Position numbers and translations under genes: made by a program
Assembly (NCBI GenBank): GCA_020740775.1
Contig: JAHEWK010000003.1
Span: 558,001-622,000, forward strand
Direction of reading: 5' to 3'
Length of the DNA stretch: 64,000 nt
DNA from: Ilyonectria destructans
Taxonomy: Eukaryota; Ascomycota; Sordariomycetes; Hypocreales; Nectriaceae
Shown here: positions 43,492 through 57,087 of the stretch, in pieces
Layout of the letters: each line of letters begins with the position of its first letter
Numbering within the stretch: position 1 is the stretch's first letter
The notes under the pieces: generated by a model
Told to the model about the DNA's origin: nothing
Database searches by the model: none
The model's input: the letters and a program-made list of their open reading frames with translations, nothing else

Positions 43492-44934
43492 CTAGGCGAC
43501 GGCCTGCTCCATTTCCTTGATGTACAACTTGATGTGGGCCTCCATCTTCAGGTACTCGTCATGTGCTGTGTGGACCTCGTTCTCAATGTTCTCCTTGAGA
43601 TCGACCATCTATGACGTGTTAGCATGTCTTTGTAACGTGGTATGTGGCGCGTTGGGTAGACTAACCTTCTTCTCAGTTTGCTCAATCCTCACTCGGCGGA
43701 TTTCCATCTCCTTTCCCTTCTCCGTGTGCTCGTCAGTGAGTCCCTTGTGCACTGCTCGGAGCTCGTGCATCTTCTGCTTGGCTTCCTGGGCCTTGAAGTT
43801 GCTTTGCTCTCGAAGTTTCTCTGTCCGCTCCGTCCACTTGCTGAGTTGCCGTTTCAGCATCGTCTCGGCTCGTTCCACCTCGCGCGCGTTGTTACCACGC
43901 TCCGAGAGGGCGTCACGCTGCTTGGTATTGCGGGCCATCTCCTCCTCCTCTTTGGACAGCTCTGCAGAAATCTCATCGAGGATCTTGATGCAAGAGGCGA
44001 CATCTGTGGATACGACTGAGAAGGAATCCGTCGACGTCTGGAGGGCTCGTGCCCGGCGGTCCAACGCATCGATATGTGATTTGTCATTGCTCAGGATCTC
44101 GCGCAGTTCCGTCAAGTTGTCCTGGAGAGCCGAGGGGCTCTGGCTCACATATGGTCGCAGCTTGGTGCTCTCCTGCTTCAGAGTAAGCTTCTCCTGCGTC
44201 TTCTGCTCGAGAAGCACAGTGAGCTCGCCCTTCCTTTGCTTTGCCTCCTCGAGACGTGTGGCGACCTTTTCCTGGTTGCGGCGTAGCTCCAATAGTCGCC
44301 TCTTCAGGTCTTCGTTGCGCATCGTCTTCTCGCGGACCTGCGCCTCCATTGCCTTACGGTTACGTCGCATGTCTTCTAGGCGGCCCTCGTTATCCTGGTT
44401 CTCCGTATAAAGCGTCTCAATGCGCGTCTTGGTAGACTCGGACTTGTTGTAGTGCTCGTCGATTACACTAGTCTGTGACTCGCGGAACCGGACGAAGTTG
44501 ATCAGGTAGCTGAAGATCCGGACAAGTCGCTCATATGTCGGCTTATACAGGTCGTTGAAGCTGAAGTCGGTAATACCGCACTCAAATAGCAACTTCCGTA
44601 ACGACACGTAAAAGCCCATCAAGTTGCGTGTGTCGGCGGGGATGACATCCGAGTATTCGCCACAGATGTCCTCGGCGGCAGCGCACATCGCGGGCTCGAC
44701 CGAGTCACGCGTCGCATTGAGGAGAAGTTCGGCGAACCACTCGAATATCTGCTGGACGTAGACGGGGTTGGGTTTTTGGAGGTCCGCGACGGTGAAGTTG
44801 ATGCCGATGTCTGTAATGCAGCCGACAATCTCGCGGTCAGGGAGGCGCATAAACGCATCCGCCTCCTCCTCCTTCTTGCGAGAGCGAGACTGCTGCGTGG
44901 CAGGGATGATGCTCATTCGCGGATTGTACGACAT
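43492..44934 (-). CDS. nuf2: Kinetochore protein Nuf2 (Ndc80 complex)
   Basis: Exons (minus) 44934-43666 and 43608-43492 (57-bp intron) give 461 residues. The methionine at 44934 begins [12 protein letters not shown], the usual start of filamentous-fungal Nuf2. An in-frame extension to 45108 exists but looks unlike the family. The N-terminal calponin-homology domain is shown by [27 protein letters not shown] and [10 protein letters not shown], then [20 protein letters not shown]. From about residue 165 to the end the sequence is continuous coiled coil rich in Glu, Lys, Arg and Leu. Nuf2 pairs with Ndc80 to bind microtubules at the outer kinetochore and is essential in mitosis. The last exon encodes the 38-residue coiled-coil end that joins Spc24/Spc25. 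Confidence 0.95.
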
Positions 44935-47900
44935 CGTGGCGGTGTTTCCCTTGCTGTGGTTGAAGAAATCGGAATCTTTCGTGCTGCGCGCGTGCTCGTC
45001 GGTGCGTCGCGAACTGCTTCGAAATGGTGGGTTGTAAACACCAAAGTGGTGTTGCCGTGGAAACTCGCCCGCGATCGACACATCACGATCACGTGACCGT
45101 TTAACCACTTCCTCGACCAGACAAACTCGAGTTTAGCCTTGAGGAGCAACTGTGAGACGAATTGGCTTCAATTACTCTTTTCAAGTATGCCTACTTCATG
45201 CTGAGCATCATGAAACGTCGTGTTTGGCCAATTGTCATGCGCTGAGAGTGCCATTCGTTCTAGACCCCTTCTAGCACAACAATTCCACATGTCACGATGC
45301 AGAGCCAACACTTCGCTTTCATGTGCCAACACTGCATACGGTACGACTGTTCATTCTGCATAGTGTGTTCGCATCAAAATGAAGTCTATGGGTGTGGAGG
45401 ATCTGCAACGGGCTGCCGTGGACACCAACACACGTGTACAATACAGCTGTCCAGGGATCAGGACTGTTGTTTGGGACACGGACTTGCAGGCGGCTCTGAT
45501 GGTCACCAAGTGAACCCCAGGAATACGGGATCTTACTCTCTAACACTGGCACTGAACCTAATATTAGCCGTGTCTGCTAGTATGGCAGATGTTGTACTCC
45601 CAGGTCCTATAGTCGCTATTCCAAACTCAGAGACATCATCTGTGCCGTCCGTGTGACGACCAGAGACATCGGTGATAGTCCATCAGATCGTCCGACTAGT
45701 CCGCTCACAAGCAGCCGCTCATCCCTCACGCACCCATAATGAAGATATTCGCTCATTTCGTTATAGATGCTGATCCGGGAGATGCTTGATTGAACTCAAT
45801 CTCGATGTATCACCACTTGCACCCACTCTGGAGCTCTCGAGTTCTACTGGCCCACACAAATGTTGGTCATCTCGCGTGGGAATCCCTCTCGCAGATGCAG
45901 GGTCAGGTCTGCCTTCTGCGCAGCGCCCCGGCATGGATTGCGCTTCCTCGTGATTTCTACCTTGGGGCAGCGCAATGTGCAGATAAGTGGTGCAACTAAT
46001 CTCAAGTCCATCTTCAGAGCCCACGAATATTACCGCCCAACCGGCAGCCGTCTTTCCGTCAACAACTCCAATTTGGCCTGCAACACGCTCCCCCGTTAAT
46101 GAGCGGAGGGAACTTCCATCCACGTGGCGGTCGCCCGATGTAGCCTGGTGGAAATCATTCCCTTCGCGGACGACGCCGTCCCCATCCAAAGATTCCAGCG
46201 GCCTGAACCCTGATTTGGGGGGGTCGTGAATCTGCAACAAAAGCAAAACCATCCCACGTCCCCGGCATTTGCGATACCATAGGTCAGACCCTAATTGCCG
46301 TAGGTGATGAAACACCATGATCGATTGGCCCGGTGGAAGCCCTAAAAAACTAGGCCATGATGAAACAAGTAGGCCCAGCTTTTGCTTTTGAAACCCCCCC
46401 CTCCAGGAGTCCTGTGGCACGCACAAGGGGAGGAAACGGGACAAATTGGACAATGACAGAACCCTGGCCGATTGGCTTAGCAACCTGGGGACGGGCAGAT
46501 TGAATCGCTCTACGGCAGGATGGTAACAGCCGGTGCAAGCAGGGAAACCGTTGGCAGTCATACCCGGGTTTGACAGAGGAGCCAGGAGTCAGGTCCGACG
46601 CAACGCAACTCAGAGTCGCAAGGAAATGCCGGCTTCAGGAGAAATGGACGGCTCCACGCGCTACCTCCTGCATGAGGTGACATGCATGGACACTGTAGGC
46701 GTCCTTGGCTAGGCCACTCGAAGGATTTTGCCGTAGTTTACTATGTATGTATGCCCATCGCTAGGACGAAGCCACGGAGCATTTGAGTGAGATTCTATCA
46801 ATAGTACCTTACAAACATGCTCGGAACCGATGCATACTCCGCCCCAATCCAGGGCCGCTTCTCGACCGCTGCTCTCTCGGCCAAGGCGGGGGATGAACTG
46901 AGCTGGACATGAAGGATCGGTCGGAAGTTCAAACCTGCTTGGTGCATTTCGAGGCGCATTTCGAGGCGAGTATCCTCAGCCATCGTCGTCAAGATGTCAT
47001 TGGCCCGATCGCTGATTGGGAGACCCTGGAGAAATGGCGGTTGGCGTTGGAAGATCTTCCAGAGGAGCATCCCGCGCCGTGACCGAGAAACCAGCCGCGA
47101 TTCAGGGCCCAGTGGCTCGACGCAGAAGCGAACTCACTTTGCCATCCGCCCGTCGAATGAAGTCAACATTCGTCCAATCCCCGATCCGCGCCCACGCTCC
47201 ATCCCTTCCGCGGCCCGGGTTTGGGGCATTGAGCACGGGAGATTTGAACGAAACCGCGGCGGTCCGAAGGCCGCTGATTGCGACGAGTCGACGTGCCATG
47301 GTCCGGTCGCGGGCTATGCATGACAGCTCGATTGTGCCACTTGCCCATGGCGCTTCCTGTCCCACTTTTCGACTTGCTCACCACCATTGCAGAGCGTAGA
47401 AAGACCGCAAACCGGTGCAGGAAAGGTCGCCCCTGCATAGGGAGAAGACTTGCGGGCTTGCCTGAGCTTGCCTCCTTACCTGGACCTGTTGGTGGCAGAT
47501 CGTCTGGACCAGCCCTTGCCTGTGATGACGTCTGGTTGGGATCGACAGTGAGACAAGACGAATTTGGCACCAGGCTATTGAGGCCCATGCGTATGACGAC
47601 ACGAATCTCTAGGGTTCGTCTGGGCCACTTCGTACAGTACCTCACTGGAGCAAGAAACGGAGCATGCACTGGAGTCGGGAGCGAGCCCTCATCCCGCTTA
47701 CCCTGGTGTCACGTTAGACCTGGCTTTGCTGGCTTGCTGCTCGCTGGCCTGGTCCCCTCCCACAGAGCCTTACCGCCCTGTGGTGGATGACATACCCCGG
47801 CTGGCTTAGTCGCCAGGTGGTCTGCGATGGTACCTGCGGTGTCGTGTATGTCCAACCAGCGATATGACGAGATTGCAGGCCACGACACCGACTCTTTCTC

Positions 47901-50900
47901 CCTCGGCGACACTTGCGGGGGAAAAAAGCCATTGCGCCGTCGCCATACGCCATACGGGCAAACGAGATACCGGTAGAGCGCCGCGTAGCAGCTCGTTCTG
48001 GCGGGCGGGTGGACGAATACGAACAAAGTCGAGAGTTGGTTAAAGAGGCCCAGAAAAAAGAATGCGAGCGGGTCCCGACGTCTACTGGGCTGACCTGGAC
48101 CGGAGAGAGCGATACGAAGAGACAGGCAGGGGACGGGCGCAAGATGCGATGGGATTTCATGCGAGGTACAAAGTACCAGTACTTGGGATGCAGGACAAAT
48201 TGATGGCTCACAGGTACGGCTACTCGGCCGCTCAGGGGAGCATCGGGTTGTCAACTCCACTGTGCTGCTCGTTGTTCCTTTTGCACTTTGTGGTTGCCTT
48301 TGCGCAGTCACTGCCGGTCTTACTGGCAAGGTCTTGGCTAAGATAGCGCGATTACTCTGGCTGCCTGCCTTGAGGCTTACGGGACGGGGAGCCGAGGGGC
48401 ATTCACTGGGCGATAGCCATGGCCAACCAAACGGGATGGCTAGAATTCTACTTAGGTCAGACAAACTGAAGGTCCGATATGGGGGATGTAGAGCGCGGAT
48501 TGGCGTGAGGCTAGATTAAAGAACCGGATTAAAACCACCCTGATTCAGATCATATTTACGAAGTACCCGCCAGAGCTGGACGAGCAGTTCGTCCATCGTC
48601 TTTCGTCAGCGCAGTTTCGAGGGGACCGAGCGAGACAACTAGTGCCGAGACCAAGACGAGCCAAAAAAGCAAGTGGGCAGACATGTGTCAGATGCGCAAT
48701 CGTGGGTTTCCGGGCAGAGTACGACTAGCTCCTCGTGAAGTGGGAGCGCGCTGCGATGCCGTGGGAAGACGGAACGTCGCGTAGTTCGGCGGTTCAGGCC
48801 AGGCAAAACCACCGAAGGCATCATCCATCATGCGGGAGACGCGATTCAGCGTGTGGCTGAGAAGGTGGCGAGTAATCGGTGAAGCATGCATCATTGATGA
48901 GAGGCGGGGGATCGAGAATCCATGACCCCGTGGCCCTCCTGCCGATGGAGATGGTGGGAGATGGTGGCAGTTTCGTGAAAGTTGGTGGCCCGGCACAGCA
49001 GACGACTCGTTGTTTCATCGTAGACCGTCATTCATCAGCAGGCCAGTGCTGTCCCTCGCACGCTGTCCGCTGAGCAACCAGCCAATCTGGCGCGCGCGAG
49101 CTGCAAGTCTGAGCGCTTTTGGAGATCCAAACAGCAGGACGGGACGAACGGTATAGTGGTAATGGGCCTATAGCTGCGGCGATGATCGCCAACGGCACCA
49201 CCCGGGAGGTGAGATCCGGAGGGGTCAAAGGGTCCAAGTACATACGAACGAAGGCGTAAGAAAGTGGCACAGTTCGCCCCGGTACTTGACGACGTCAGCT
49301 GTGGTTCACGACTCGGACGACCGAGAACCAGAAGGCTTCGCAAGCTCTCGTCAATACGAGGAGGAGCAAACTCCACGATGCCGCGTTGGGAACGGGTTTA
49401 TGCTTAATCAGGACTGCTCCCTCGTACCTGGCAGTTGTCCTAGGACCTTGGCGGTCAGCTGCAGCACGGGGTACGAGTACTTCGTACAATAGCAGTCGCC
49501 CGGACAGGACGGAGTGTGGCTGTTCTGTCGAAAGAAGGAAACGGGAGACGAAGAGGCCGGGAGGAGGAGGCGCGTGGCCGTGTGGGCTGGTGTGTGGCCC
49601 ATGCAAGTTGGTCAAGGGCTGGCATCGAGCCGGGAGTATCGAAAATAGAATGCCAAAAACCTGGTCTCCCGCTGCGCGGACGCTGGCTCGGGTGATTACT
49701 AGTCCGGAGACAGGATTACCGCGACGGAATGAGCGAGCTAAAACGAATCATGGGGGAGGCGGGTGCCGATGATGGACGGGGACTGGGAATCGATAGTCTG
49801 AACAACAGACGTCGACATCGAAGCAGATGCGCAGGCAGGGAGTGCAGATTGTTTGCTTCCCCTTGTGACCCTGTCCAACCGGGCCAACCTGTCCCACAGC
49901 CGACAATGTGCAGGACAAGAGAGATGAAAGCAAGAGTGGAATGACTGGAGCCAGGGAGATGAGCAGCAGTCCATGGCACTCTCGTGAATAGATGTCGCAG
50001 ACCAACCAAACCTGCAAACTTCCGATGCTCTAAATTACATGGCCCGTCGTAATTACTCTGTACCACGCAAGCCGGCGGGAACGAACCGTCTCATCCCTGT
50101 ATGGATCTGGCAGATGAGTGGACTCCAGCTCTGCGCTTGATCGACGATATCTCTGCTCCAGCCATTCGACCCGTAGGTTCCCTTTGGCCCCCTCTATCCG
50201 ATCAAGCTACCAAGTATTCGTACAGCGCGTGAGCCACCCGGAGTTTGGTGGTTTCTGATGGGCCGTCCTTCGCCGTGGCGCGCGCTCTGCTGGGCCGGGG
50301 CTGGGTGGCTTTGGCTGGTCCCACCCCGCTAAAAGCTACCAAAGTTCACAACGCTGGAAGCTGTTGCGCTAGGCACGCGAGGGTGTGAGGCTGGGCGTTA
50401 CCACAGGGCGCTGTATGTGGTGCTGTGTGTAGTGCTGTGCGGAGGCAGCGCTGTGTCTATCAAGTAGTGCTGGCCGAGTCTTGGCTGGTTGTGCTGCTTG
50501 ATACAGCTTCAACAATCGAATGGAATGGATTGCCATCATCCCCAATTGATACCTTCAACTCACATACCCTGGTCTCACCTCTTTATCTCGCACTTCCCTT
50601 TGCTCGTTTGGTCATTACGCTTCGGACTGCCGGGATCAGAGATAAGAGGCAACCTAGAACAACTCTGTCCCTTTCGGAGAAGAGCGATGAGAAACAGATG
50701 ACTCGGTATCTGCGCTCCTCCACTGTCCCTGGCACTTTATTGATCGGAATTCCCATCCATTGACGAGGCCCACTCGCGCCCGCCCAGCCCGCTCCAGTAA
50801 CCGATCGCCCAGTTCAATTGTCCACTGTCAGCGCAGCAGCGGCTTCTTCCAGGGACCCGATGTCCAGCGGGCAGCCATTAATGGAGCTCAGCCTGGAAGC

Positions 50901-52021
50901 CCAATCGCAGCTTGCCGGCCCCCCTGTCCCCGTAACCAACTGGGCTTCAAGAAAAAAAACCCCTAGTTCAGGGAAGTACCGGTACTAGCACCGCCGCAAA
51001 GCCCCCCTACCGCCCCCGGGTGGCACCGTACCGCTACTTGCGACGGTACCTCTGCGCCGGAAGTCCCCGCCCCCCAGCAGGCAGGCCACTAAAAGCTCAA
51101 GGTGACGGAGACCCTTGCCACCACCACCATCCACCAGAAAGCCGCCACCAAACGGCGATTCTGGGATTCCGGGAAATTCTGGGGCAAGCTCTTGTTGTCT
51201 CCCCCGGCTCCAAAAAACGAGACCCAGGGAAACCCACCCGGCCTGCCAAGTCTCTCGAGCAGCAAGCATCCACTGCACCTGAACCTGACCCGCGCTTGGG
51301 CCTGTGCCTGTGCCTGCACCGAAGCCCTGAAGCCTGACGTTTCCAGCAGCCCACGTTCGCCAGCCAGCGCAGCGCAGGCCCCAGCGAGCGTCCCACCTGT
51401 GTGTCTGCTGGCCGGTTGGTTTTGCTTTGGCCTTCTTGGGGGGGTCTGGCGCATTCCCTTGGTTCCTTCCCTGGAAAAAAATCTGTCTCAACCCACCCCC
51501 CTGAGCCCGCCCGCACGCCCGCGCTCCTGCCCTTGTGCATACCGACCTGAGGTGCACTTTCTACATTTACCACACACGTCCCGCCACGCACCACACGCCC
51601 ACGTCCCACGTCCGCGTACTTACATCTCACGCTTCCCATCCCGCACCTAAACCACTTACATACTTACATCCAACCGCTCCCTCACAACCACTCGCTTTCT
51701 CCAGATCCTGGATCCATCGCGCGCCTGCCGACACGGCCCCTCGACTGCTATCCTCGGCTGAGCTGTCTGTCGCAGCGGTTGTGCCCCTCGTCCCGGTCGT
51801 CGTCCATGCAGCCTGCCTCCCGCACGTCCCGACAGAGAGTCGTTTGACACGAGCCAACTCTCCCGCCTCCCTACTCCATGACCAGTTTGGTTCGACCGCC
51901 TCGACGACTCCACGATGCTTTCGCACGCTTTGCGTAAACTCGACGATTCCAACCACACCTCGGCGACCATACCGCCAGCTTGCTACTAGTTCCTTCAACT
52001 GGTGACGCATCATCCGGAGCC
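44935..52021. other. Gene-poor 7-kb region
   Basis: No convincing protein gene in about 7 kb, on either strand. Frames of up to 266 codons exist (45761-46561 and 47709-48464, both minus) but have patchy, low-complexity or Pro/Arg/Ser-biased translations, overlap others on the opposite strand, and show no domain. Small tandem duplications occur: a 12-bp unit twice at 46944-46967, GGAGATGGTG-like near 48950, GTGCTGTGTG-like at about 50415-50455, and CCTGTG-like near 51300. The last 500 bases are a C-rich leader. It could be a long regulatory region of the gene at 52022, a set of noncoding transcripts, or a decayed region. Confidence 0.5.
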
Positions 52022-54464
52022 ATGGCCCTTTGGCCATTCCGACGACGGAGCGGCCGCAAGCGCCCCCGAAGCGGTGCTACTCACTCCGACGCAGAGGGCG
52101 GTCCGCCCACTTCGCCTACCGAGGGAGCCAAGCTCGTTTCCAAGAAGCGACGTATCGAACCCCCTCGGCCGCTCCGTCCCTCTCGCACATACAGCTTCGA
52201 ACCAGGCGAACAAGACTCCCTCCGCATCGAACGAGATCGCGCTGGACGGAGAGCCCAGACCAATGCTTGGGATGAGAGTGCCGCCAGTGCGTGGGATCGG
52301 ACTCCCACGCTACACCACAACCACAGAAACTTTCAAGGTACAAGAAGAAAAGATACCAAGAAGAGAAAGGAGGATCGAAGTAGAGAGGCCGAAATCAAGG
52401 CTATGAGCAACTTTAGCCCAGTGCGCCCTGCTGCAGAACCATGGACCTCGGGCCGCCCCATGAAGAGGGATAGCAAGAAGGCCAAGACTGCGAGCTTTGG
52501 GAGGCATGGAGAGCCTCGCAACTCCGATGTGTCTCTGCCCGCCCCTGGCTCAATACACTCCAGTCTATCTTCGGATTCCGAATTTGGCTCCTACACCTTG
52601 TCAGCGCTGGACGCACTGGCTCCCAGGCCGACCCTTCGCTACGCTCATGGCCCGTCTCGATCGACCCCCCCCCCCTCCGCCAGTTTCCGTCCTCCCGCCC
52701 TCTCATAGACGGAAACTTGCGGACAGGGAACCAATCACTGAGGCAACCATGAAAGCCCACAAAAGGATTGATTCTCTCGCTGATGATCTTGACGCTAGCG
52801 ACCTCAGAGAGCTGATGGAGAGAGACAACCGACGACGAGAAAAGAGGAAGCTGAAAGAACGAGCACGAATGGAGCGCCGACTGGCCAAGAAAGCAGAAGA
52901 GCAGAAGTCCGAAGAACTGGAATCTAGAAAGACAGGCACACCTCCCCCAGAGAATCTTGAAAGGGGAGTAGTGGGCCGTGAGTTGGCTGGCTTGGGGATT
53001 GAGCCTGCTTCGGCAGTGGTCACATCTTCCAAGCAAAGAGATTCGAGGGAGTCCGAGCCTATGCCGGATGCCGACGCCGACATCGTGGAAGATGCCCCCA
53101 AGAAGCCACTCGATGTGTTTCACCGCACAGATACTATGCCAATTGAAGAGGTACCTGCTCCCATTGAGGACGCGCCTGCCTCAATGGAGGTGGACACACC
53201 CAAGGAGGGCTCTACGATAACGCGGCCGTCCGAGGACCACCCGTCTTCCCTTTACAGTGCCAGATTGGCCGGCATCTTGAGATCTGTCAAGTCGCGTTCA
53301 AAGTCAACCTTGCGCTCCGAACGGGATAAGATGGTTTCTCCTCCTCCTGATACTATTGCTGAGGAGCCAACCCGAAGAGGTTCCAATGATTCCAACTCGA
53401 GCTCTAAGACAGCCCGATTCTCCATTCGAGCCCTCTTCAGATGGGGAAGTAAGCGCCGTCGCAACTCGGGCCCCTCATCCTTTTCCAACACTTCTCGAGA
53501 AGAAATGCAAGCTATTGCTGCCGCTGTGCGGGCTAAAGCACAATCACAGGCAAAGGCCCTTGCTAGACTCGAGCACAACGATAATAACTACACTGGAAAT
53601 TATCTGGCACGCAAGCCTAGCGCGAGCGTGCCAAAACGAACACGATCCCGCTTCCGAGAAGACCTTCCGGAGCTGCCGATCTCACCACCCGCCTCACCCG
53701 AACCCGAACCTCCCGTGCCTCCGCTCCCAGAGCGGGTTAATGAGGAGGAGTCACTACAAACCCTTGGTGTGCGTTATGATACATCAGCGACAAGCCCCCG
53801 CTCTATTGAAGCCCTGGGCCGAACCCCATCAGCCAGGGAGAGAGCATATGCCTCACCCTCCCCTGAAGCCCAAATGTCGATCTCACTGGCGTCTATCGAC
53901 TCCGAGGCATCTTGGCTTTCCGGTGCCAAGGATGCCCGACGGGTGGCGATGCGCAATAGCCTTCGTCGCGCGAACCGCGTCGAGCATGGCAACTCAAACT
54001 CCGACACACCCAACAACAGCACCGAAGAGGACCTTGCGATCGCCGAAGACGAGTACCTGACAAAGCTCGCTCCCCGTCGCAGCGCTAGTTACAAGGAGAT
54101 GGGCCACCCGACAGAGGAGCCCCGTCCCAGCAGCGACGAGGAAGACCTTGCTCAGGACTCGGACATGAAGTGGGGCGCCGTTGCTTCTCAAGCTCGTGTC
54201 GTCCACAGAGCCACGATGAACAGCCATGTCGGCCGGCTTGAAGTCGAGAGTGAGAACGAAGACAGCGAGGCCTCGCCGATATCACCGGTGTCGCCCGTCT
54301 CAGAGCTTGCTGATGTTCAGCGTGCGAGGAGCGTGAAATTGGGCAAGGGCCATGTCCGCAACTTCAGCGCCGGAAGTGCCAAGTTGCTCGATATTAGCCC
54401 TCGACTCTCTGTGGATCGCAGAGCAAGTTCAGAGAGGAGGGGCAGCAACGCCATGGTGATGTGA
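52022..54464 (+). CDS. Low-complexity, probably nuclear protein with an apparent frameshift
   Basis: The reading frame runs 52022-52708 and then appears to continue in another frame to the stop at 54462-54464. The two frames meet at an 11-C run (52665-52675), and removing one C would give about 813 residues. No splice pair is seen that would do the same. The N-terminus is MALWPFRRRSGRKRPRSG, then a basic region with KKRR, KKRK and similar signals, a Glu/Lys/Arg helix around the ATMKAHKRIDSLADDLDASD segment, several Ser/Pro/Arg-rich disordered blocks with RS-type motifs, and an acidic patch near the end. I recall similar uncharacterised ascomycete proteins. Function is unknown. Pseudogene, sequencing error and programmed shift cannot be told apart from this sequence. 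Confidence 0.65.
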
Positions 54465-57087
54465 TGAGATGTGACTGATATTGTGCCAGATTTGAGATGA
54501 AGAGTTTCCCCACCGAACAATCGCCGTCGACCGTACTCGACAACCACATTCATTACAATTTCCTTGATCTCAGCACTGACCGAAGTCGCTCATTAAAAAC
54601 TTTCCTTACCACTGAGAAAAGGGATACCCCGACAAAAACACTTGGAAAACCTAGAAAACGGGAAACTCTTCACTCTTGATGGCCAGCATCTTTCCATCTC
54701 ACCACAGCTACCACGCGCGTTGGTCTCCGACTGACCGAACTCGCGCTCTCTACGCTTGATGTATGAGTATGACAGTGACGACCATAGCACTTCTCCAGTT
54801 TTGCTCGAATTTTCTTTTCTCTAACTACATATACCGCATCTGTTGATACCCAGCGTCGAACGCCAGTTATGGAGTACTTTGGGACTCGACTGTCATGATT
54901 CAGACATTGACGAGGGACCCCGGCTATTTTTCAGCCAATAACCTCTCCCGTTCTCGCAGAAGAACGATTTCTCTCTTTGAGGGCTTCGTTTGGCATTCTC
55001 CCCTGGTTGAACCAAGGGGACTTTTTCTACTTTTTAGGCGACTATGGTGTGCTGGTATCAAAAGGCTTTGATTTTGGAGCTTGGGCCTGATTTGGAGTGT
55101 TGCGGAAATACACTTTGGAGTCGACCACCGTGATTTGGAACGGGGCGGCTGATGCGAATCGACTTGAACAATAGAAGACTCATTTTGAAAAGGAGCTGAA
55201 AACCTGAAATGGGCTGGAGTGGAATGTGGGACACCTGACATGTAATGTTACTTGTCTCCAGAGAGTGAACTTTGTACTTGTGCAACCGCTGTAACACTGT
55301 TGGTATGCGAGGATCAATTGACTTTTAAATTTGACCAATCTTGAAGCTTGAGGATTCGCAGACTTCATGAAGGAAGGCCTGGAGTTTGTTTAATGATGTT
55401 TGTTTGCCCCACGGCGGGAAAGCCGTGCCGTTAGAGTTTAGTACCTGATGTGTGAATCTCGGGAGCTAAATTAGTTGCCGTGCTTGAGCCCTGGGTGTGT
55501 GAATTTAAGATGAGGTGGCTGATGAGTTTAGGATCGCATGAACTGACTTAGAAATGTGGGTGAGCCACATGTTGGTGACAAGGATCCACCACTCTGCCAA
55601 GATCCTGAGTGTTCGTGGTGGAGTCATGAAGAAAAACTGACGTCTAAAGGACTTGACGCCAATAGTGGAGGGTGGAGTCTCCTTTTTTATGATTTCTTTT
55701 TCCCATCACTGATGTGCTTTTCGGACCTTGGCTTGTCCTTTCTACTGACCCTGACCTTGTAGCCTGGAACGACTGTTTTGGACTTAAGTCTGAGATCTTT
55801 TGGACTAAGTCACTCAGTTTCTGCGCTTCGCGGGACGGCGCTCAAGTTCGACCTCGTGCATGGAACTAAATATACAATCGCATTGACAAATGTGGATGTG
55901 TAATGGATGGCCTCGCGGGTTGTAATCCGTGTTTCTCGTCTATTCTCTTCTGTACGCACTCCGATCAACGTGACTCGATCTAATCCGGCTGAGAACGCCT
56001 GGTACGTTGGATAAAACTAAGTGCACAGTGACGAGAGGACTAGATGAAGTGGTGGTTCCTCCAACAGACTATGGGCATTAGTACGGCTACAGACAGCTTC
56101 AGTTTAAAGCGATTTAAACTCCATAGATTCCGGAAAGGCTTCGTAGAAATTGTTCGTTCTTTTGAAACGGTAGATCAACTCACCCCGTTCTACGAGCATT
56201 TTTTTCTTTCGAACTTGCTGCTGCTGTCCTTCTGAATGGCTCCTGCTTCCCGCAGTCGGCGGTTGTTTCTCGTCTCTGGTGCTGATGGGTACAATGGGTG
56301 CGGAGGCATAATTCTTGGTTATTTACCCGTACTAAGTTAACGAAATTGAAGACGGAATTTAGTGCAAGGCGATTTGTTCTAAGCAGGCTCTTACTTACAC
56401 TTACAGCTACCACCATCTGATCTCAACGTCAAACTTAGGCCTTGAAACTTGCGTAGCCCTTACAGATGTCCCGCTCATCCTAGACAACCCTACATCGGAA
56501 GCGCAACAGCCCTTAAAGTATAGGGACATGTATAGAAATATTGCATTGCAATGTATACCCACCTTTAAGTTATAATCTTATATTGCGCGCCGACATAATT
56601 TTGTTGTAAGACGTGACCGCCTTAAACTCGCTGTAGGAGGGAAACTTGCGCCAATGGTTTAGGCGGTCCAGATTTGCCAGCCGGCAATGCCTCCGCACAG
56701 GGGTTGTAGACCCCATCTATAGGTAGCAATGTCCGAAGGGAAATAAATACAACTTGAAGAAAACTTTTACAATTACATATTTGAACAATTCTAATTTCAT
56801 TCCCCTATCAATTTCTTCACATCTCCAATTGCCGGTTGTGCTGGACCGTGGCGAACATCGGTGCCAAGCGGCAATGGTAACTCGTCGGCTACTCGTTTAC
56901 TGGTTGGTTGGAAGGTTGACAAATCGACCCGATTTGTCATTTTCGCCCCACATCCAGATTTGATCAGCAGCAGAGACAAATGCAGTTCGACTCAACACCA
57001 TCACCAACGAATTCTCAGCTAAAGCTCAATCGCAACACAAAACCCAGACCTCACAATTGATCGCATTTTGATCCTCAATACTGCATA
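54465..57087. other. Intergenic, upstream of thioredoxin gene
   Basis: AT-rich 2.6 kb without a supported gene. It has a short inverted repeat ATTGCATTGCAAT near 56543. The last 100 bases are a leader with CAACAC/CAATC runs before the ATG at 57088. Confidence 0.5.

Noticed and set aside
43517..44410. 297-codon plus-strand frame
   Set aside because: Antisense to nuf2. Its Ser/Cys/Arg-rich translation mirrors the coiled-coil codons and shows no domain.
45761..46561. 266-codon minus-strand frame in the gene desert
   Set aside because: Patchy composition, no domain, overlapped by plus-strand frames, no splice-consistent extension.
47709..48464. 251-codon minus-strand frame in the gene desert
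   Set aside because: Pro/Ser/Arg-biased, overlapped by other frames on both strands; no family resemblance.
51102..51650. 182-codon plus-strand frame before 52022
   Set aside because: C-rich leader sequence translated; overlaps a minus-strand frame of equal length.
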